Source: Branchiostoma floridae
Taxonomy: Eukaryota; Chordata; Leptocardii; Amphioxiformes; Branchiostomatidae
Assembly: GCF_000003815.2 (NCBI RefSeq)
Contig: NW_023365735.1
Coordinates: forward strand, 35,171-99,170
Direction of reading: 5' to 3'
DNA length: 64,000 nt
Part shown: piece by piece, positions 31,802 to 43,316 of the stretch
Position numbering within the stretch: position 1 is the first letter of the stretch
Layout of the letters: each line of letters opens with the position of its first letter
The notes under the pieces: model-generated
The model's input: only the letters and a program-made list of their open reading frames with translations
What the model was told of the DNA's origin: nothing
The model's database searches: none
Program-made: the position numbers and the translations under genes

Positions 31802-33008
31802 CAAACTACAAAGGACTCCCCTGTTAGCAAGTATGGCTAAGAGTCCTTTTTTTGATGTCATAGACGTTTTAAGAAGTAAAACAAATTTTTGTATGAATGA
31901 TTGAGGAAATTGTATTTTGCTGGCACTTTAAGTTGTTGAGAGGTGGGAAAGATTGAATCTTGGGCAATTGAAATTAAGTTTTTCAGCAGGTGAAGTAGAA
32001 GATTGTTAGGTCCCCATTGTTATGACTTTCCTGTTATGTCATTCATCCATTCAATCAATCAAAAACGTAAAAATTAATTTGAAGTTCTTTGTTTATCATG
32101 GGTAAATGGGACATAGCCAAAGTTTATGTCCCAAGCATAGTATGACTGTGATATTGTTCATCACACTTGTGTGGTTTGCATTTTTGAAGTGTCCCTTCAA
32201 TTCAAAGTACATGTAATAAGTAAATATCTAAAGCACCTTGTAGTATAACTGTTTTATACACAAGAGAAAGAGAGAAACCACATTGATAAATACTGCTATG
32301 CAAAGCTTCACAAAAACATTGATTCAGAAGTATCTTGGCTGCTTGAATCCCTTCAAAGTTTCTTATTTCAAAAGTTTTTCACAGTATTATATAATAAGCT
32401 TCTCAGAAGCCCCCCCCCCCAAAAAAAAGTCATTAAATGCTGCTACATGTAGATGTACTGATATGCCCAATGCTTTTGGAGCATCCCATTTGGCATTATG
32501 GGGGTGAGCTGAAAGCCATTCTTTATTACACAGGTGTACGTTTTGCACCTAACTTTATGTGCTGAAATTTTTACGTTGTTGAGGATTTCTCAGTGTTATC
32601 ATTTGTTGTATCCACACCTGTATGTTGTTTGGTGCCATAACACAGTTTTTTTGGTGGTGTGTGGTGTTAGGTAGTCAAACAAATCAGTTGCTCAAAATGT
32701 TCAATGCAATATTTTGTAATTTTCATCTAATGATCTTGCAGCAAAGCTAGATCAAGCTTTTGGCAATTTGTGTTTGCTTAATCATTTTGAGAATCATACT
32801 AGATAGAAAACCTATTAAAATCCCTGTGAATTTATATTTCTCAGAATAGGAAGAAGTAACACTTGTACAAGACTGCAGTTTAGGTTTGAATCCTCTATAT
32901 GAACTGAGAGAGGCCAAAGCTCTGGTCACCTTGTATAAAGCACAACTCAGAGACGAATGAAGAAACTATTTGTAACAAATTTCAACCTAATGAACCAATT
33001 AAGAACCA

Positions 33009-33014
33009 AATAAA
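33009..33014 (+). terminator. AATAAA, candidate taxilin poly(A) signal
   Basis: AATAAA with a downstream TTTGTGTGTC element, 1.4 kb after the stop. Confidence 0.45.
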
Positions 33015-33069
33015 TTATGGCATGGAAAACAGTTTGTGTGTCATTTACATTTGTTCCTCCCCTTTTCCA

Positions 33070-33266
33070 TAGTCTCTACCAGACTCCGGATCGCTGGAAA
33101 ATCATAGAAATGGAACAAATAGAGAGGAATATAACCGGCCAGGGAACAGCTCTCGATCCGTCGATCGCGTGCTGTTCCCTGTCCGGTTATATTCGTCTGG
33201 CCGGCTTACTCCTCTATTTGTTCCATTTCTACGATTTTCCAGCGATCCGGAGTCTGGTAGAGACTA
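33070..33266. repeat. Near-perfect 197-bp palindrome
   Basis: TAGTCTCTACCAGACTCCGG opens and CCGGAGTCTGGTAGAGACTA closes. The arms continue with GATCGCTGGAAAATC, GAAATGGAACAAATAGAG and ATATAACCGGCCAGGGAACA and their inverses. The loop is a few bases near GATCCGTCGATC. Arm identity is high, suggesting recent origin. Non-coding. Confidence 0.95.
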
Positions 33267-33284
33267 CCTTTTCCACACCTCCCC

Positions 33285-33380
33285 TTGTGCCACACAGGCC
33301 ACTACAGCAGGGGGCTAGTCTACTGGTAGTGGAGTTCGTTCAACTCCCATACTCTATCTCTTAAGTGCTAATACCCCCCT
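33285..33380. mobile_element. SINE-like fragment
   Basis: CACTACAGCAGGGGGCTAGT and GTGGAGTTCGTTCAACTCCC match the sequence at 51697-51770, which adjoins a tRNA-like head on the minus strand. Confidence 0.55.
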
Positions 33381-33857
33381 TTCCACTAGGACCGCGCTCT
33401 CGCCACGCTCTCTCTGCAACCTAAAATTTGACAGATCGCTCAACAAATTATACAGAAAAGAAAAGAATCTTTTTACACTTTGTGCATTTTGTTGTCTTTT
33501 TGGTCACACTTTTTCATTTCTTCATGATATATACCCAGTATGAAAGTGAAGGATACACATATCCTATCTAGGTCGCAGTCAGAGCGCAGGGCAATCGCCA
33601 TCCAGTGGAAAGTGTGCCCCACAAGTGAAAACAACACAACAGGCAACCATTTTCTGGGCTTTATTTGCAGCTTCACATCTGCTTAACAATCGGCAGGAAA
33701 CTGCAATTCTGTAGCATATAATTATACCAACAGCCTGTTTTTCCGTCTGACTACTGGTCAGCATTTCCGGGTACAGGAAGAAGACGCATTTGTGTTGTAC
33801 ATCTCATCTGCTTTAGAAAAAAGCAAACAATTCTACAAATCATTATGTAGCTTCCTT
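33381..33857. other. Convergent intergenic DNA between taxilin and HECA
   Basis: AT-rich; no recognised gene or repeat. Confidence 0.6.
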
Positions 33858-34021
33858 TAATCTCCAAACAGATCTTACAGTAGTATAAGTTAGTATCAAA
33901 AGCTGATGGAGGAGTGAAGCCGGCCCAGGAGTGTGTATGCTACCTGGTGCCGTCTGACTCCCTTTGCCCTTGGCCAGCTTCGATGCTATTTTATGGCACC
34001 GTAGGAACTGCTTGGACATTA
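33858..34021. repeat. Foldback of the TAATCTCCAAGCAGATC family
   Basis: Begins TAATCTCCAAACAGATCTTA and ends with the degraded inverse GGAACTGCTTGGACATTA. The interior GATGGAGGAGTGAAGCCGGCC is shared with the 43563 copy. Confidence 0.85.
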
Positions 34022-34409
34022 CATAGCTTCCATTGCAGACCCTGACAGACTTTTTTTTCAACAACTATGCATACAATGTACATGTAGCTGCCAAGATCTA
34101 CTCTTCAAGCAGATGTTATGCTTCTGCTGGTTTTTGTCTTCTTTTAAGGCATTTTTATATTTTTATCAGGCTTTCTTTTTTTTATCCACCAGCCAAAGCC
34201 TAATCTCTGCTTGTAAAGTAAAGATCTTGGCAGGCAACGATAACATGGTCGCTACCAGAAACCTGTGCATAGCATTTGGTGGTGAAACATCCAAAGGGTC
34301 TTCAATGGGGGCTTATGGAAACTGCTTTAGATCAAACTATGCAGCACTTTCCACAGGAGAACCTGGTTGAAACTTCGCAAGAAGCTTCTTTCACCGTTCG
34401 ACTCGTAAC

Positions 34410-34905
34410 AGTGACTTGATAGGCAGTGTGACAGTTTCATTAACCCTCCCCATACTACCTTCTGCTCTGACCAATACACATTTGGTTAATGGGCACACTC
34501 GGGAGTGAGAGGGTTATGCACAATTGTAAAAAACTTATTCCACAGTCTGATCTTCAACAATGGCATGATCGGCAGTATGACAGTTTTATTAACCCTCACC
34601 TTACTACCTTCTGCTGTGACCGATACTTGGTAGAAGATGCACCCTTAGCAGTCAGAGGGTTTTGCACAATTGTTGTAAGACACTTATTCCACAGTCTGAT
34701 CTTCAACAATGACATGATTGGCAGTGTGACAGAACCATTAACCCTCCCCATACTACCTTCTACTCTGACCAATGCACATTTGGTTCATGGATGTATCCTT
34801 AGGAGTGATAGGGTTATGCACCATTGTTGTAAGAAACATTTTCCACAGCCTGATCTTCAACAGTGACATGATTCACAGTGTGACAATCTGATTAACAATC
34901 TTTCT
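34410..34905. repeat. 149-bp tandem repeat, three copies plus a part
   Basis: TAACCCTCMCCWTACTACC begins at 34441, 34590 and 34739, exactly 149 bp apart each time. A fourth unit starts at about 34864 (GACATGATTCACAGTGTGAC) and breaks off. Unit divergence is moderate. Open frames across it are by-products. Confidence 0.93.
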
Positions 34906-36118
34906 GTTACCTACAGATATATGGTCAATGGATTCACCATTACCATAAAGAATGTTAAAGAACAAGTGTTCTAAACAGCCTGTCTAGAAAGAAAACAATT
35001 TGCGTTTACTCTCTTTGAGCTCTGGACAACTACATGGACAGGAACCAAAACATTGCCTTTATCTTCTGTAGTTATCACAACATAACGTCCGTCTTTGATG
35101 TCATGTTAGGATACATTGCCAAGTTAGCTACTTTTCTGGAAACAAGTCAATGTAGATGTTACATCAGGGTGCAAAATGACAAAAACATGTCAGAGTTTTG
35201 AAAAGTGGGGGTAGGGTGGGGGGGTTCTCACGCCCTTTTACACCTGCTGGACTTAAATCAAAACAAGGGCAGACCTCTGAACAGCCAGTAAACAGATTTT
35301 CAGATGTCAGCATTCTGACATAGCTTCACTCTAGAACCCAGAAATAACACATGATCAGTTCAGTTTCCGCACTTAAACTAACATCCCTTCATGTGTCACT
35401 GTACATTGTGCTTTCTCAGCATTTTTACAGACAAATTAGCGTTAAGTGTTTGTATGCAATTTTTGCTGGGCTATTTTTAGGCACTTTTTGCAATCTTTGT
35501 TTTGTGTAAATATTCACAGTAAATGCTTCCATGGCTCCATGAATATAACACAACTTGAGTCAGACTGATCTAGCAGAGATTAATGCACCGTTTTAGTCAA
35601 GTTTTCCTTCTTTTTCCATATCACACTTGATGTCACACTAAACTATCTTTTGTCGCCATCATCAAATAGTTCACATCTTAGTACATTCCTTCAATACACA
35701 ATACTGGTCGCCTCAAACTTGGAAATGTGTCATAACAATCAAGTACCAAGGAGGTTAAATGTAACTTGACCACTGAAATACAGCGACCAACTGCAAGGTC
35801 AACCTATGACCTTCAACCTTTGCCACTCTTTAAGTCGCTGCTTAAAGACAAATTTCTTTCCCTCCCCGACCCCAGCTCATTGTGTACCTGACACTAAAAG
35901 GTCAAGACAGCCTGAAGGCCTAACCTCTGAACTCCAACCTTTGCCATCAACCAAACAAGTGTCACTCAGGATGGACGTGTGCCAGAAATAAGGTCATATC
36001 TAGGTCAGTAGGAACAGGAAGGAACTGGGCAGCAAGACTAAACTCAGAAGCCTTGAAGGGGACACCACTGTTGCTACTGGTGTTGAGCATCATATTCATA
36101 AAGACACTATTACAATGT
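34906..36118. other. Intergenic DNA, no recognised feature
   Basis: Could include the HECA 3' UTR. Apart from repeated small motifs such as CCAACCTTTGCCA I see nothing. Confidence 0.5.
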
Positions 36119-36351
36119 ACAGTCAACCCTGTACATGTGACCACCAGTATATAAGAACCACCTGTCCATTGATATACAGTCAAACCTATAAAAGTGGCCA
36201 CACCTTAAGGACCACCTGGCCATTGCAGCCACTTTTTGGTGGTACCTTACCCATTTTTTCCTATTGACAAAAGTATTAAGAATCCTGTCTATAGTTGCCA
36301 CCTATCCTGAGATTTTATCAGTCCCCTGAGTGGTCTTCAGGTTTGACCGTA
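36119..36351. mobile_element. MITE of the CAGTCAAACCTRTA...GTTTGACCG type
   Basis: CAGTCAACCCTGTACATGTGACCACC at 36120 and CAGTCAAACCTATAAAAGTG at 36178 open two nested or tandem left ends. CAGGTTTGACCGTAC closes. The interior has AAGGACCACCTGGCCATTG. Relatives are at 37405-37985 and the larger element at 58185-60420. Confidence 0.7.
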
Positions 36352-37404
36352 CATACACTGCAGTTCTGAAGGACACCTAGCAGTATAGTGTTGTTGTGTG
36401 ATAACTTCTGCTTTGAAAGTAAAATCCACCTGTTCCAGCTACATCTGCATTAAATCAGCATCCAAACTTCTGCTGACAATTTAACATTCTTGGCTAGAAA
36501 TAAAGAGGTGAATCATCAAAATGACCCAAGCTTCCGTTTGCCAGACCCTCCCTGTGCCCTGTGGACCCCAGAGTGCATCTAGCTGAGCCAAGATCAGCTT
36601 AACACAAGCCTGATCAAAGGATGTACGTCGGGAAAGCTTCTTATCCAGGCAGGGGAGGTTCAGTAGATCAGTTTTGGGGTTCTTATCCAGTTGGGGAGAT
36701 CCAGTATAGATCTGTTCTGGGTAGGAGTGAGGAAGGGAGGTACCCAGAAGGTAATGGTGTAATACAAACTGATCATTATAATCCCGAAAATAACTTTTCT
36801 AGTCTAAGAGCAAGATTTTCTAGCGTCTAAGATTATGTTCAATTATCACAGATACCATGATTTGGGAAGTGAATCCTATGATAAAGTGGATAGCAAACCA
36901 ATGGCCTTAAAAGGGCTATGGGTTTACCTGTACCTTTTTATATCATCAATTCATGGTGTAGAAGGAAGCATGAGCTTTCCAATGGATTGTGAAACATTAT
37001 TGTACATTCCTGTGATCTTTTGAAGTAGCCTATGTGACAGCCTTTTCAGCTTAACTCCGCTCTAAGTTGCTTCAGCTAGGGAGGCGACCGAGAGAACGAA
37101 GTAAGGCTAAAAAAGCTAGCATCCAGGCTACAGTTGAAGTATGGTGCCTTTATAAAAAAGCGAAAAATCCCTTTCCATGTTTGAAGTGACCAAGTATAAT
37201 CATTCAATTCCATACCCATCATCCATATAGTGACAGAGGCTTAGAGCCTTCTTGCAAACGGACCCTCCTTTCCTAAATGTTACATACATACAAATGTCAC
37301 CCCTTCACTGCCATTCCTTCATGTCAACCTGCTCATCATGCCACTGTCATAAGTCATTCTCCAATCCTATAACTCTGTTTGAAACCAACTGAAACATCAA
37401 TAGT
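36352..37404. other. Intergenic DNA, no recognised gene
   Basis: No recognisable gene or element. Confidence 0.5.
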
Positions 37405-37985
37405 CAAAGCTGCACAAGTGACCACACAAGGACCGCCTGGCCAATATAACCACTTTTTGGTGGTCCCCTAGGCCACACCAATTTAATTTCTTGCTTCACG
37501 GATTTTTTCATAAAAAATATGGAGCGAGAGGGTGAAATAAAAATAAAAATAAAAATTGTAAAATGGTTGGGGTAAAGGTAAGGGCTAATCCAAAACATAA
37601 AGAATAAAAAGTTTTCAGCTTGAAAAAAGTACAAAAACACTATTACTGTACAGTAACAGCACCTGTTCATTGAAAATTACAACAGTAGTGTCAGTTTTTA
37701 TGTTTGCTACACCAGAAAGTTGGTGAATGGTTTCATTAATGGTGAAAATTTGCTGAGTGGTAATTTTTATTTTTATTTTTTTTTCCAAAAAATAGGAGCG
37801 AGCGAATCCGTGAACCAAGAAATTAAATTGATGTGGCCCTAGTAGATAATTTTTCCCAATGAGACAAGCATTAAGAAACCTGTCTATAAGGACCACCTGG
37901 CCAATGTGATCACTTTTTCTGGCGGTCTCTTTAGTTTTTGCCAAGGACACAAGCATTATGATACGTGTCTATAGTGACCACATTT
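37405..37985. mobile_element. GACCAC-type MITE split by another MITE
   Basis: The flanks (AAGTGACCACACAAGGACC ... AAGGACCACCTGGCCAATG ... TATAGTGACCACATTTTC) belong to the GACCAC family. Its middle is interrupted by the GGCCACACC element at 37471-37838, a nested insertion. Confidence 0.7.
37471..37838. mobile_element. MITE with GGCCACACCAATTTAATTTC ends (second copy)
   Basis: Same terminal repeats as 6291-6639; the interior is in the opposite orientation, and the arm AATAAAAATAAAAATAAAAA is expanded. TA lies at or next to both flanks. Confidence 0.9.
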
Positions 37986-38654
37986 TCTTTTTTTTGTGTG
38001 TGTCTTCTTGAGCAGTTTTGACTGCATATGCCTGCTGAAAGCCATTGCATGGTTCTCGTGTGAAGTTTGCGCACAACAGAGAGATGACATCCTGGCCACA
38101 TCTTAATACCAGGTTCCTTCTGGGTTCTTCATAACAAACACACAAAACACAGAAGCTCTGGCTTAACATTAAGAAATAATTTCCACCAGCGTGAAGCAAA
38201 ATTAGCTGATCACGGACAGCGGTGCCTGGACAGTGGTCAACTTCAAGCCTTAACCTAAAGGCTTTTGTACAATGCAATTAGTCAGTGTTTCCATGCCTTT
38301 AAAATCGTAATTCCTCTGCCAGTTTGTACTGGAACTTGCCTTATGAAGGAGGTCTCGAAATTATTTTTGCTGCAAGTTCCTAAACTGCATGTCAGCACCT
38401 CTTTAAATTGTTGTGAAGGTCAACAAAATAATGCACAGGTTCACCTTGACCCTGCCTAGGTTCCGGTGACCTTTAAATGCGAGGTCACTGTCCTTCAGGA
38501 AGAACACTGTAAGCTGTCGACCTTATTTGCAAGGACAGTAACACCCTGAAAACAGCCCAATAATTATTCTACATCTTAGAAAACATATGGGTATGCCTCA
38601 GGGTAGACTAGAGCTCAATCAAAACAACTCAGTTCCATGGACAAGCTTGTAAAC

Positions 38655-38773
38655 TAGCCTGGGTACCATCCTCTGAGTAAACCAGTGGCTCAATCTTTTT
38701 GCTTGCTAATGTTTGTCGTTAGCAAGCGAAAAGACTTAGCCAGCAGTTACAATGGAGGATAATACCTAGGCTA
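38655..38773. repeat. Foldback, TAGCCTGGGTACCATCC type
   Basis: Left arm TAGCCTGGGTACCATCCTC, right arm GAGGATAATACCTAGGCTA, inner TGGCTCAATCTTTTTGCTTG with inverse CAAGCGAAAAGACTTAGCCA. Confidence 0.88.
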
Positions 38774-39059
38774 CTTGTGAACATTTCTTACACTTAATTC
38801 TTTCTTCAAGTTTTTAGAGGTGGTAAAATTCAGTGTATCACTGACAACCAGGTAAAAGTTGGAACAATGTCCACAGCTAAGAATTTACTAGCTGTAAGAC
38901 ACTGCATGTTCAGAAGACATTTCCAGCCCTGAATTCCCAACTAGAGACCACTGTCCAGAACACACCACAGCCCGGACCCCAGACTCCTTAAGCATACTAA
39001 GGCTAAGGCTAATCTGCGTATACTGCAGTTAGTGTCCATGTACTAAGTAAGAGCTTACA

Positions 39060-39627
39060 TTAACAGGCTAGACCGTCCGACACTTGCTTGAAGGTGCTGA
39101 GGGGTTTTATAAAGTGGTAGTCCGGGACCCCGCAGTGCGGACATTGAACGGACGTCGAGTATTCCGAGTAGAAGTGCGTGCCCTCGCTCGGGTCGCGTAC
39201 CGGCTTCCCGCAGGCCTTACAACTCACGCGGTGCGGGCAGCACGGGTTGGCGGCGAGTATATCGTAGGTGTACATCGTGCCCAGCTGGTGCGAGCTGCCG
39301 TCCCAGCGTGCATTGCAGTTCTTGCACACCACGCAGGTCTGTATACCCATGAGGCAGTGCACGCAGACCGCAGAGAGGTACAGCCAGCGTCCGCCAACGA
39401 ACACTCGTATACTCTGCGCGTTGTAGTCCTGCGGGGTGAGGAACAGGGTCCCGTCCACGAGCGGGTAGCGGTCGAACACGGGCAGCTGGGTGTTGCACAG
39501 GACGCAGGGGATGGTGCTGACGCGGTACGCGGTCAGGTTGGACAGGACAAACTGGCGCGTGTCGTCCGCGTGGCCTTCGTCCTCCATCTTGATGTGGATG
39601 GGGTTCAGCTTGTCCGGAGGCAAGACG
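39060..39627 (-). CDS. HECA: HECA exon 2 (C-terminal domain)
   Basis: Acceptor (minus strand) TTGTCTTCCCCAG; the first base completes a Ser codon with exon 1. Begins VLPPDKLNPIHIKMEDEGHA. Many CxxC pairs (CVLC, CVHC, CVVCKNC, CKAC, CPHC). Ends VSDGLAC at TAA 39060-39062. GC-rich compared with its surroundings. Confidence 0.95.
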
Positions 39628-41680
39628 CTGGGGAAGACAACAGGCAACTTCTTAAGCAGTGGATTAAGATAATGATAATAACATAAGACATCACAAGAAA
39701 CTGTCGTAAGAATCATATACTATAGCATCTACATTAATATTTTATGTGACTTAAGAGAAATCTCCAGGCAAGACACTGGAGAAGACAACAGGCAACACCT
39801 TTAGTGATAGAAGACGACAGAAGACATCACAGGAAAGTGTCATAAGAATCATAACGTTACCATCTACACCCTATGAGGGTCTGCATGCTCTTTTACGTAA
39901 GGCGTAGGCAGCCTATTTTATTTCCCGTAATTCGTAGGGAAAACCATCTTATCTACGTAAATCGTAGCGAGGTGACGAAATTTAGCGTAATTGCCTTCCT
40001 TGATTTAGCGTAATATGTAGGGGGTTCTCCTGAATTCAGCGTAAATCGTTGTCAGGACCCCCCATACTGAGCCTCCCCTATGTGACTTCAGACTAATCTT
40101 CAAGCAGATGTTTGGTTTTCACTGATTCTTACAGTCAGTTACATGAACAGTAAGGTCCCTTATTGTGACAAGATCACCCTGAGCAGATTAGAGTAAAATA
40201 GAGCTAGCCGGCTCTTTTTAGAAAACAAACTCTTGCTGAAACTACGCATATAGAAATGAACACAGTCATGCAAATGTAGTACATGTCCCAATCATAACCC
40301 CATGACGCACCTCCTATGCTTTAATAATGACTGTAGTCTAGGAGGCACAAGAATGTTGTTGAAGGTCTTGCAATATCGCATATTTTCTTGGAAATTGCCC
40401 AGTGTCCTTAGTTATCCCTGAGGAGTTTTGAGCTAGATCTAAGAGGGTGTACGCCCTTGATATGTATATGTCTGAGGTATGACCCCAATTGACCTACCAT
40501 AATCATGAGTGATTAACATTCATGGTCAGCTGATTGGGTAGCTGGTATTCTATCATATCCTTGCACCCTAATTTTGAGCAGAGGCAAGATGGCAACGCAA
40601 GATTCGGCTTTCTTTCTCTTTCTACAAATCTCTTTGCTGTGATTTCAGATCCATATCTTACAGGTGTTTCCTTTACGTGTGTTTCCTGTATGGTACAAAG
40701 TCCAGATTGTCAACAACACCCCACCCTTGGCTCCCATATTTGTTTACAAAGCTATTGATGCGTATAATCAACCTTCCCTCTGCACAGGACCGAAGTGTTG
40801 AGCACAGAAACGCTCGCAACTCAATCCGGTTTATGTCTGGAAGCTCTGGTTGAATCTACAACTAGAATACAGTAGATCACACAAGGTAAACAAAGGAAAT
40901 CCCAACCACCTGTATAAGAGGGACAGGTCGAGCCTCTTGGTGAACATGGAGGCGTTGTAGTAGTAGTTGCCACTATTGTTGTCCGAGGATTGTGACTCGG
41001 TGCGACTTCGGCGTGGGGAGGGGGTACTCTCCCAAGGCGGGGAGGGGGAGGGGGCGTAGTCCATGGCGGCGTTAGGGGGGGTACTAGCCAGGCTGGTGTC
41101 GGAGAGGGTGCAGGAGGAAGAGGCCTGGCGGTGGCGACCTTTCACAGGCGCGGAGGGGGGTTGGCTCAGGGGACCCTTCCCAAGATCTGGTTTGTCGTTC
41201 TTTTTCTTCTTCTTCTGTTTTCTCGTGCGCTGCTGGCTCGTTGTCCACGACGGCTCGCTCGGCCGTGGGTTTGACGGGGATCCAGTTGAGGTCCTTGCGG
41301 AGGTGGCCCTTGCCGCACTTGCAGGCGCAAGCACGGTAGGCCAAGTCGTACCCCTTCTTGGTCCACAGGTTCTGACGACGCTGCTTCTCGGACCAGCTTC
41401 GCGCCCTCCCCGAGGAACGAAGGAACGTCAGCACGGTCTCCTCCCACTCCTCGAAGCACTGCTTGTGCATGTAGGGCCCCTCGGGACAGCCGTCGTGGTT
41501 GCACACCACCTTCACGACGTCTTCAGGATTCGCAAGACTTACGGGACTGCCTAGCTGGCATCCCGAGGACCCTGGGACACAGCACCAGAACTCGTGGTTG
41601 TTGTTGTCCTGACCCGCTCGGTCCCCCTCCCCGCCCGCGTTTCCCGAGCGATTCCGGCCCCTCTCTCCTCGGTGTGGCAT
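39060..41680 (-). CDS. HECA: Headcase homologue (HECA), two exons, with frameshift
   Basis: Headcase proteins are conserved metazoan regulators of growth and imaginal or progenitor cells, with Cys/His-rich N- and C-terminal domains. Exon 1 (40910-41680) starts MPHRGERGRNRSGN and contains VVCNHDGCPEGPYMHKQCFE, GRARSWSEKQRRQNLWTKKG and YDLAYRACACKCGKGHLRKD, the headcase N-terminal domain. Exon 2 (39060-39627) contains LVDGTLFLTPQDY, ARWDGSSHQLGTMYTYDILA and YSEYSTSVQCPHCG, the C-terminal domain, ending at TAA. The N-domain frame stops at 41084, while the conserved TKRLDLSLLY stretch before the intron and the phase needed to join exon 2 are in the +1 frame. One nucleotide must be skipped between about 41200 and 41250. 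With that, the protein is about 445 residues. Confidence 0.92.
39628..40909 (-). other. HECA: HECA intron
   Basis: A 1.3-kb intron holding the CGTAA/CGTAG motif cluster near 39890-40055 and otherwise nothing recognised. Confidence 0.85.
39885..40075. repeat. Cluster of CGTAA-NN-CGTAG-like motifs
   Basis: TTACGTAAGGCGTAG, CCCGTAATTCGTAG, CTACGTAAATCGTAG, AGCGTAATTG, AGCGTAATATGTAG and AGCGTAAATCGT occur in 160 bp. The outer flanks CCTATGAGGGTCTGC and ACCCCCCATACTGAGCC look partly inverted. It may be a divergent inverted-repeat element. Confidence 0.5.
40910..41680 (-). CDS. HECA: HECA exon 1 (N-terminal domain, linker)
   Basis: The donor on the minus strand is TACAG|GTGGTT. The exon carries the start codon, the Cys/His-rich N-domain, a linker whose Lys/Glu-rich part (minus-strand AGAAGAAGAAGAAAAAGAAC) is where the frame changes, and in the second frame a Ser/Pro-rich linker (SPSPPWESTPSPRRSRTESQ) ending TKRLDLSLLY. 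Whether the extra nucleotide is biological or an assembly error cannot be told from here. Confidence 0.9.
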
Positions 41681-41900
41681 CGTGTGGGGCCCTCAGGTGT
41701 TCCCCTAAACTTCCCTCAAGTTCAGGTACACCTCCCACCTTCACTCCTTCGTCTGTTTTTGTTTTGAAACCCCAAGACGGGGGCGGAGGAAGTGGACGTC
41801 TTGGCAAAACAAGGATGATAAATTTGCCGCGCGCTGATTGGTCGGCCCCGCCGCGCACCCGGGATTCCCGCCAGCTGATTGGTCAGCGATGATGTAGCAC
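41681..41900 (-). promoter_or_regulatory. HECA promoter region with CCAAT boxes
   Basis: GC-rich sequence upstream of the HECA start. ATTGGTC appears at about 41837 and 41878, each in TGATTGGTC context, that is, two CCAAT boxes (GACCAATCA) on the gene strand about 40 bp apart. Confidence 0.5.
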
Positions 41901-43316
41901 AATATGAAAGGTTAAAGGTCAACCAAGCTAAATCGCCACGGTTTTCGAGAGTCGCTGAATTCGACGTTTTTTGGTCGCGAATCGTGATGTACTTTGATAT
42001 TTCAGGAAACAAAATGATGAACAAAGAATATGTAAACATTTTTGTAAGAGACGTACCGCAAAGCCCTAAGGCATATTGCGCAATTTAAAGTTCTACTTGG
42101 CACGTATACACTGGTGGACGATACCACCTGTACCATTCGCTCATTATATCAAAAGCACAACGTTATCATCAAATAAGGAAATTCTGCTTTTCTCAGCTTA
42201 AATTGGACATAACTTCTTACCTTACCACTTAGTTCACCCTGTCACAACGTGAAACCATTGTTCAATGTCTTTAATATGCGAAAGAATAAATACTTTCACT
42301 TTCTAAAATCTTACCCTGAACTTGAACTGAAGCTTGACAACTTGTTCGGACATGCCCTGCTCTTGTGTATTGGGTCACTAAGAAACCACCACGTGCAGAA
42401 AACACAATGGAACAATAACTACAGAAGGCGTTAGGCGCTGTCATGTTAACATCTCATTATTGTTATCTGACTGTATATTTATTAATATTCATTAAAATAT
42501 CATTAATATGTGTATAGTCAAATATAAGTGGCAAAATAAGAATTTTTGTTGAGGTTGAAGAATACAAATTATACTTTCCTTTACAAGGTATTGGTCATCA
42601 AAGGACTTGACTGACTAGTATGTCGGGTGTCGCTCCTCCCCTGCCACCCGAACCACTGTAGCAGCCCAGAAGACTCTGTCGAGCATCGCTTTCCCCATGT
42701 TGTCAGCCTCCAGACCTGTGTCCCGTCTCAACACATCTGTGGGCTTTGCAAACATCTTCGATGTCTCCATCCCTATATTCAGCAGTGTTTGTTACTGATG
42801 TTCTCAACAATATCCAGGTTCCCGAGTGGAGGTCACTCATGAAAGTTTATTTTTTCCCCCTCTAAAATGAGACTGACTAGCAACTGTTGAAGCATCTAAC
42901 GACACAGGCCCCAATGAATGAATGGGACAAAAAATTCGAAGGTTGGTGGTGGTCAGAAAAGTACAGAAGTTCAAACAAAGGCAGTTTGTACTTGATTGAC
43001 ATGTAAGATTAATTGGCAAATTGTAAAATTAAAATGACATGAGCAAATACATGTTATAGACTGTACTAAGGAACTTGCTCTGGTCACACTTGGAAAATAT
43101 GACACACTCCAGTCTCCAGAAATGATAGTTTACTGGTACATGATCGGATAGTATCTTTCATAACAGCTACAGGTAGAGTCATCCATTCCCAATAGTGTAT
43201 CTAACATATTTACAGCTGATGATAATTATATGATCAATACCGCATTCTCCTCCCTTGAAGCTGCAAGAAACATATTTTCATAAATGTGCACAAATGTGGT
43301 CAATTGTACACATTTG
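41901..43316. other. Intergenic DNA upstream of HECA
   Basis: No gene or element recognised; AT-rich. Confidence 0.5.

Larger units (their letters stand above)
31608..33014 (+). other. TXLN: Taxilin 3' UTR
   Basis: AT-rich sequence after the stop, with a foldback at 31697-31801, ending near an AATAAA at 33009-33014 that is followed by a GT-rich stretch (CAGTTTGTGTGTC). No other gene is seen. Confidence 0.5.

Noticed and set aside
34489-34866. A 125-codon open frame
   Set aside because: Lies entirely in the 149-bp tandem repeat, and 149 is not a multiple of 3, so the frame changes between units.
39084-39686. A 200-codon plus-strand open frame
   Set aside because: Antisense shadow of HECA exon 2; Arg/Ala/Val-rich composition from GC-rich coding DNA, no family likeness.
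41063-41554. A 163-codon plus-strand open frame
   Set aside because: Antisense shadow of HECA exon 1.
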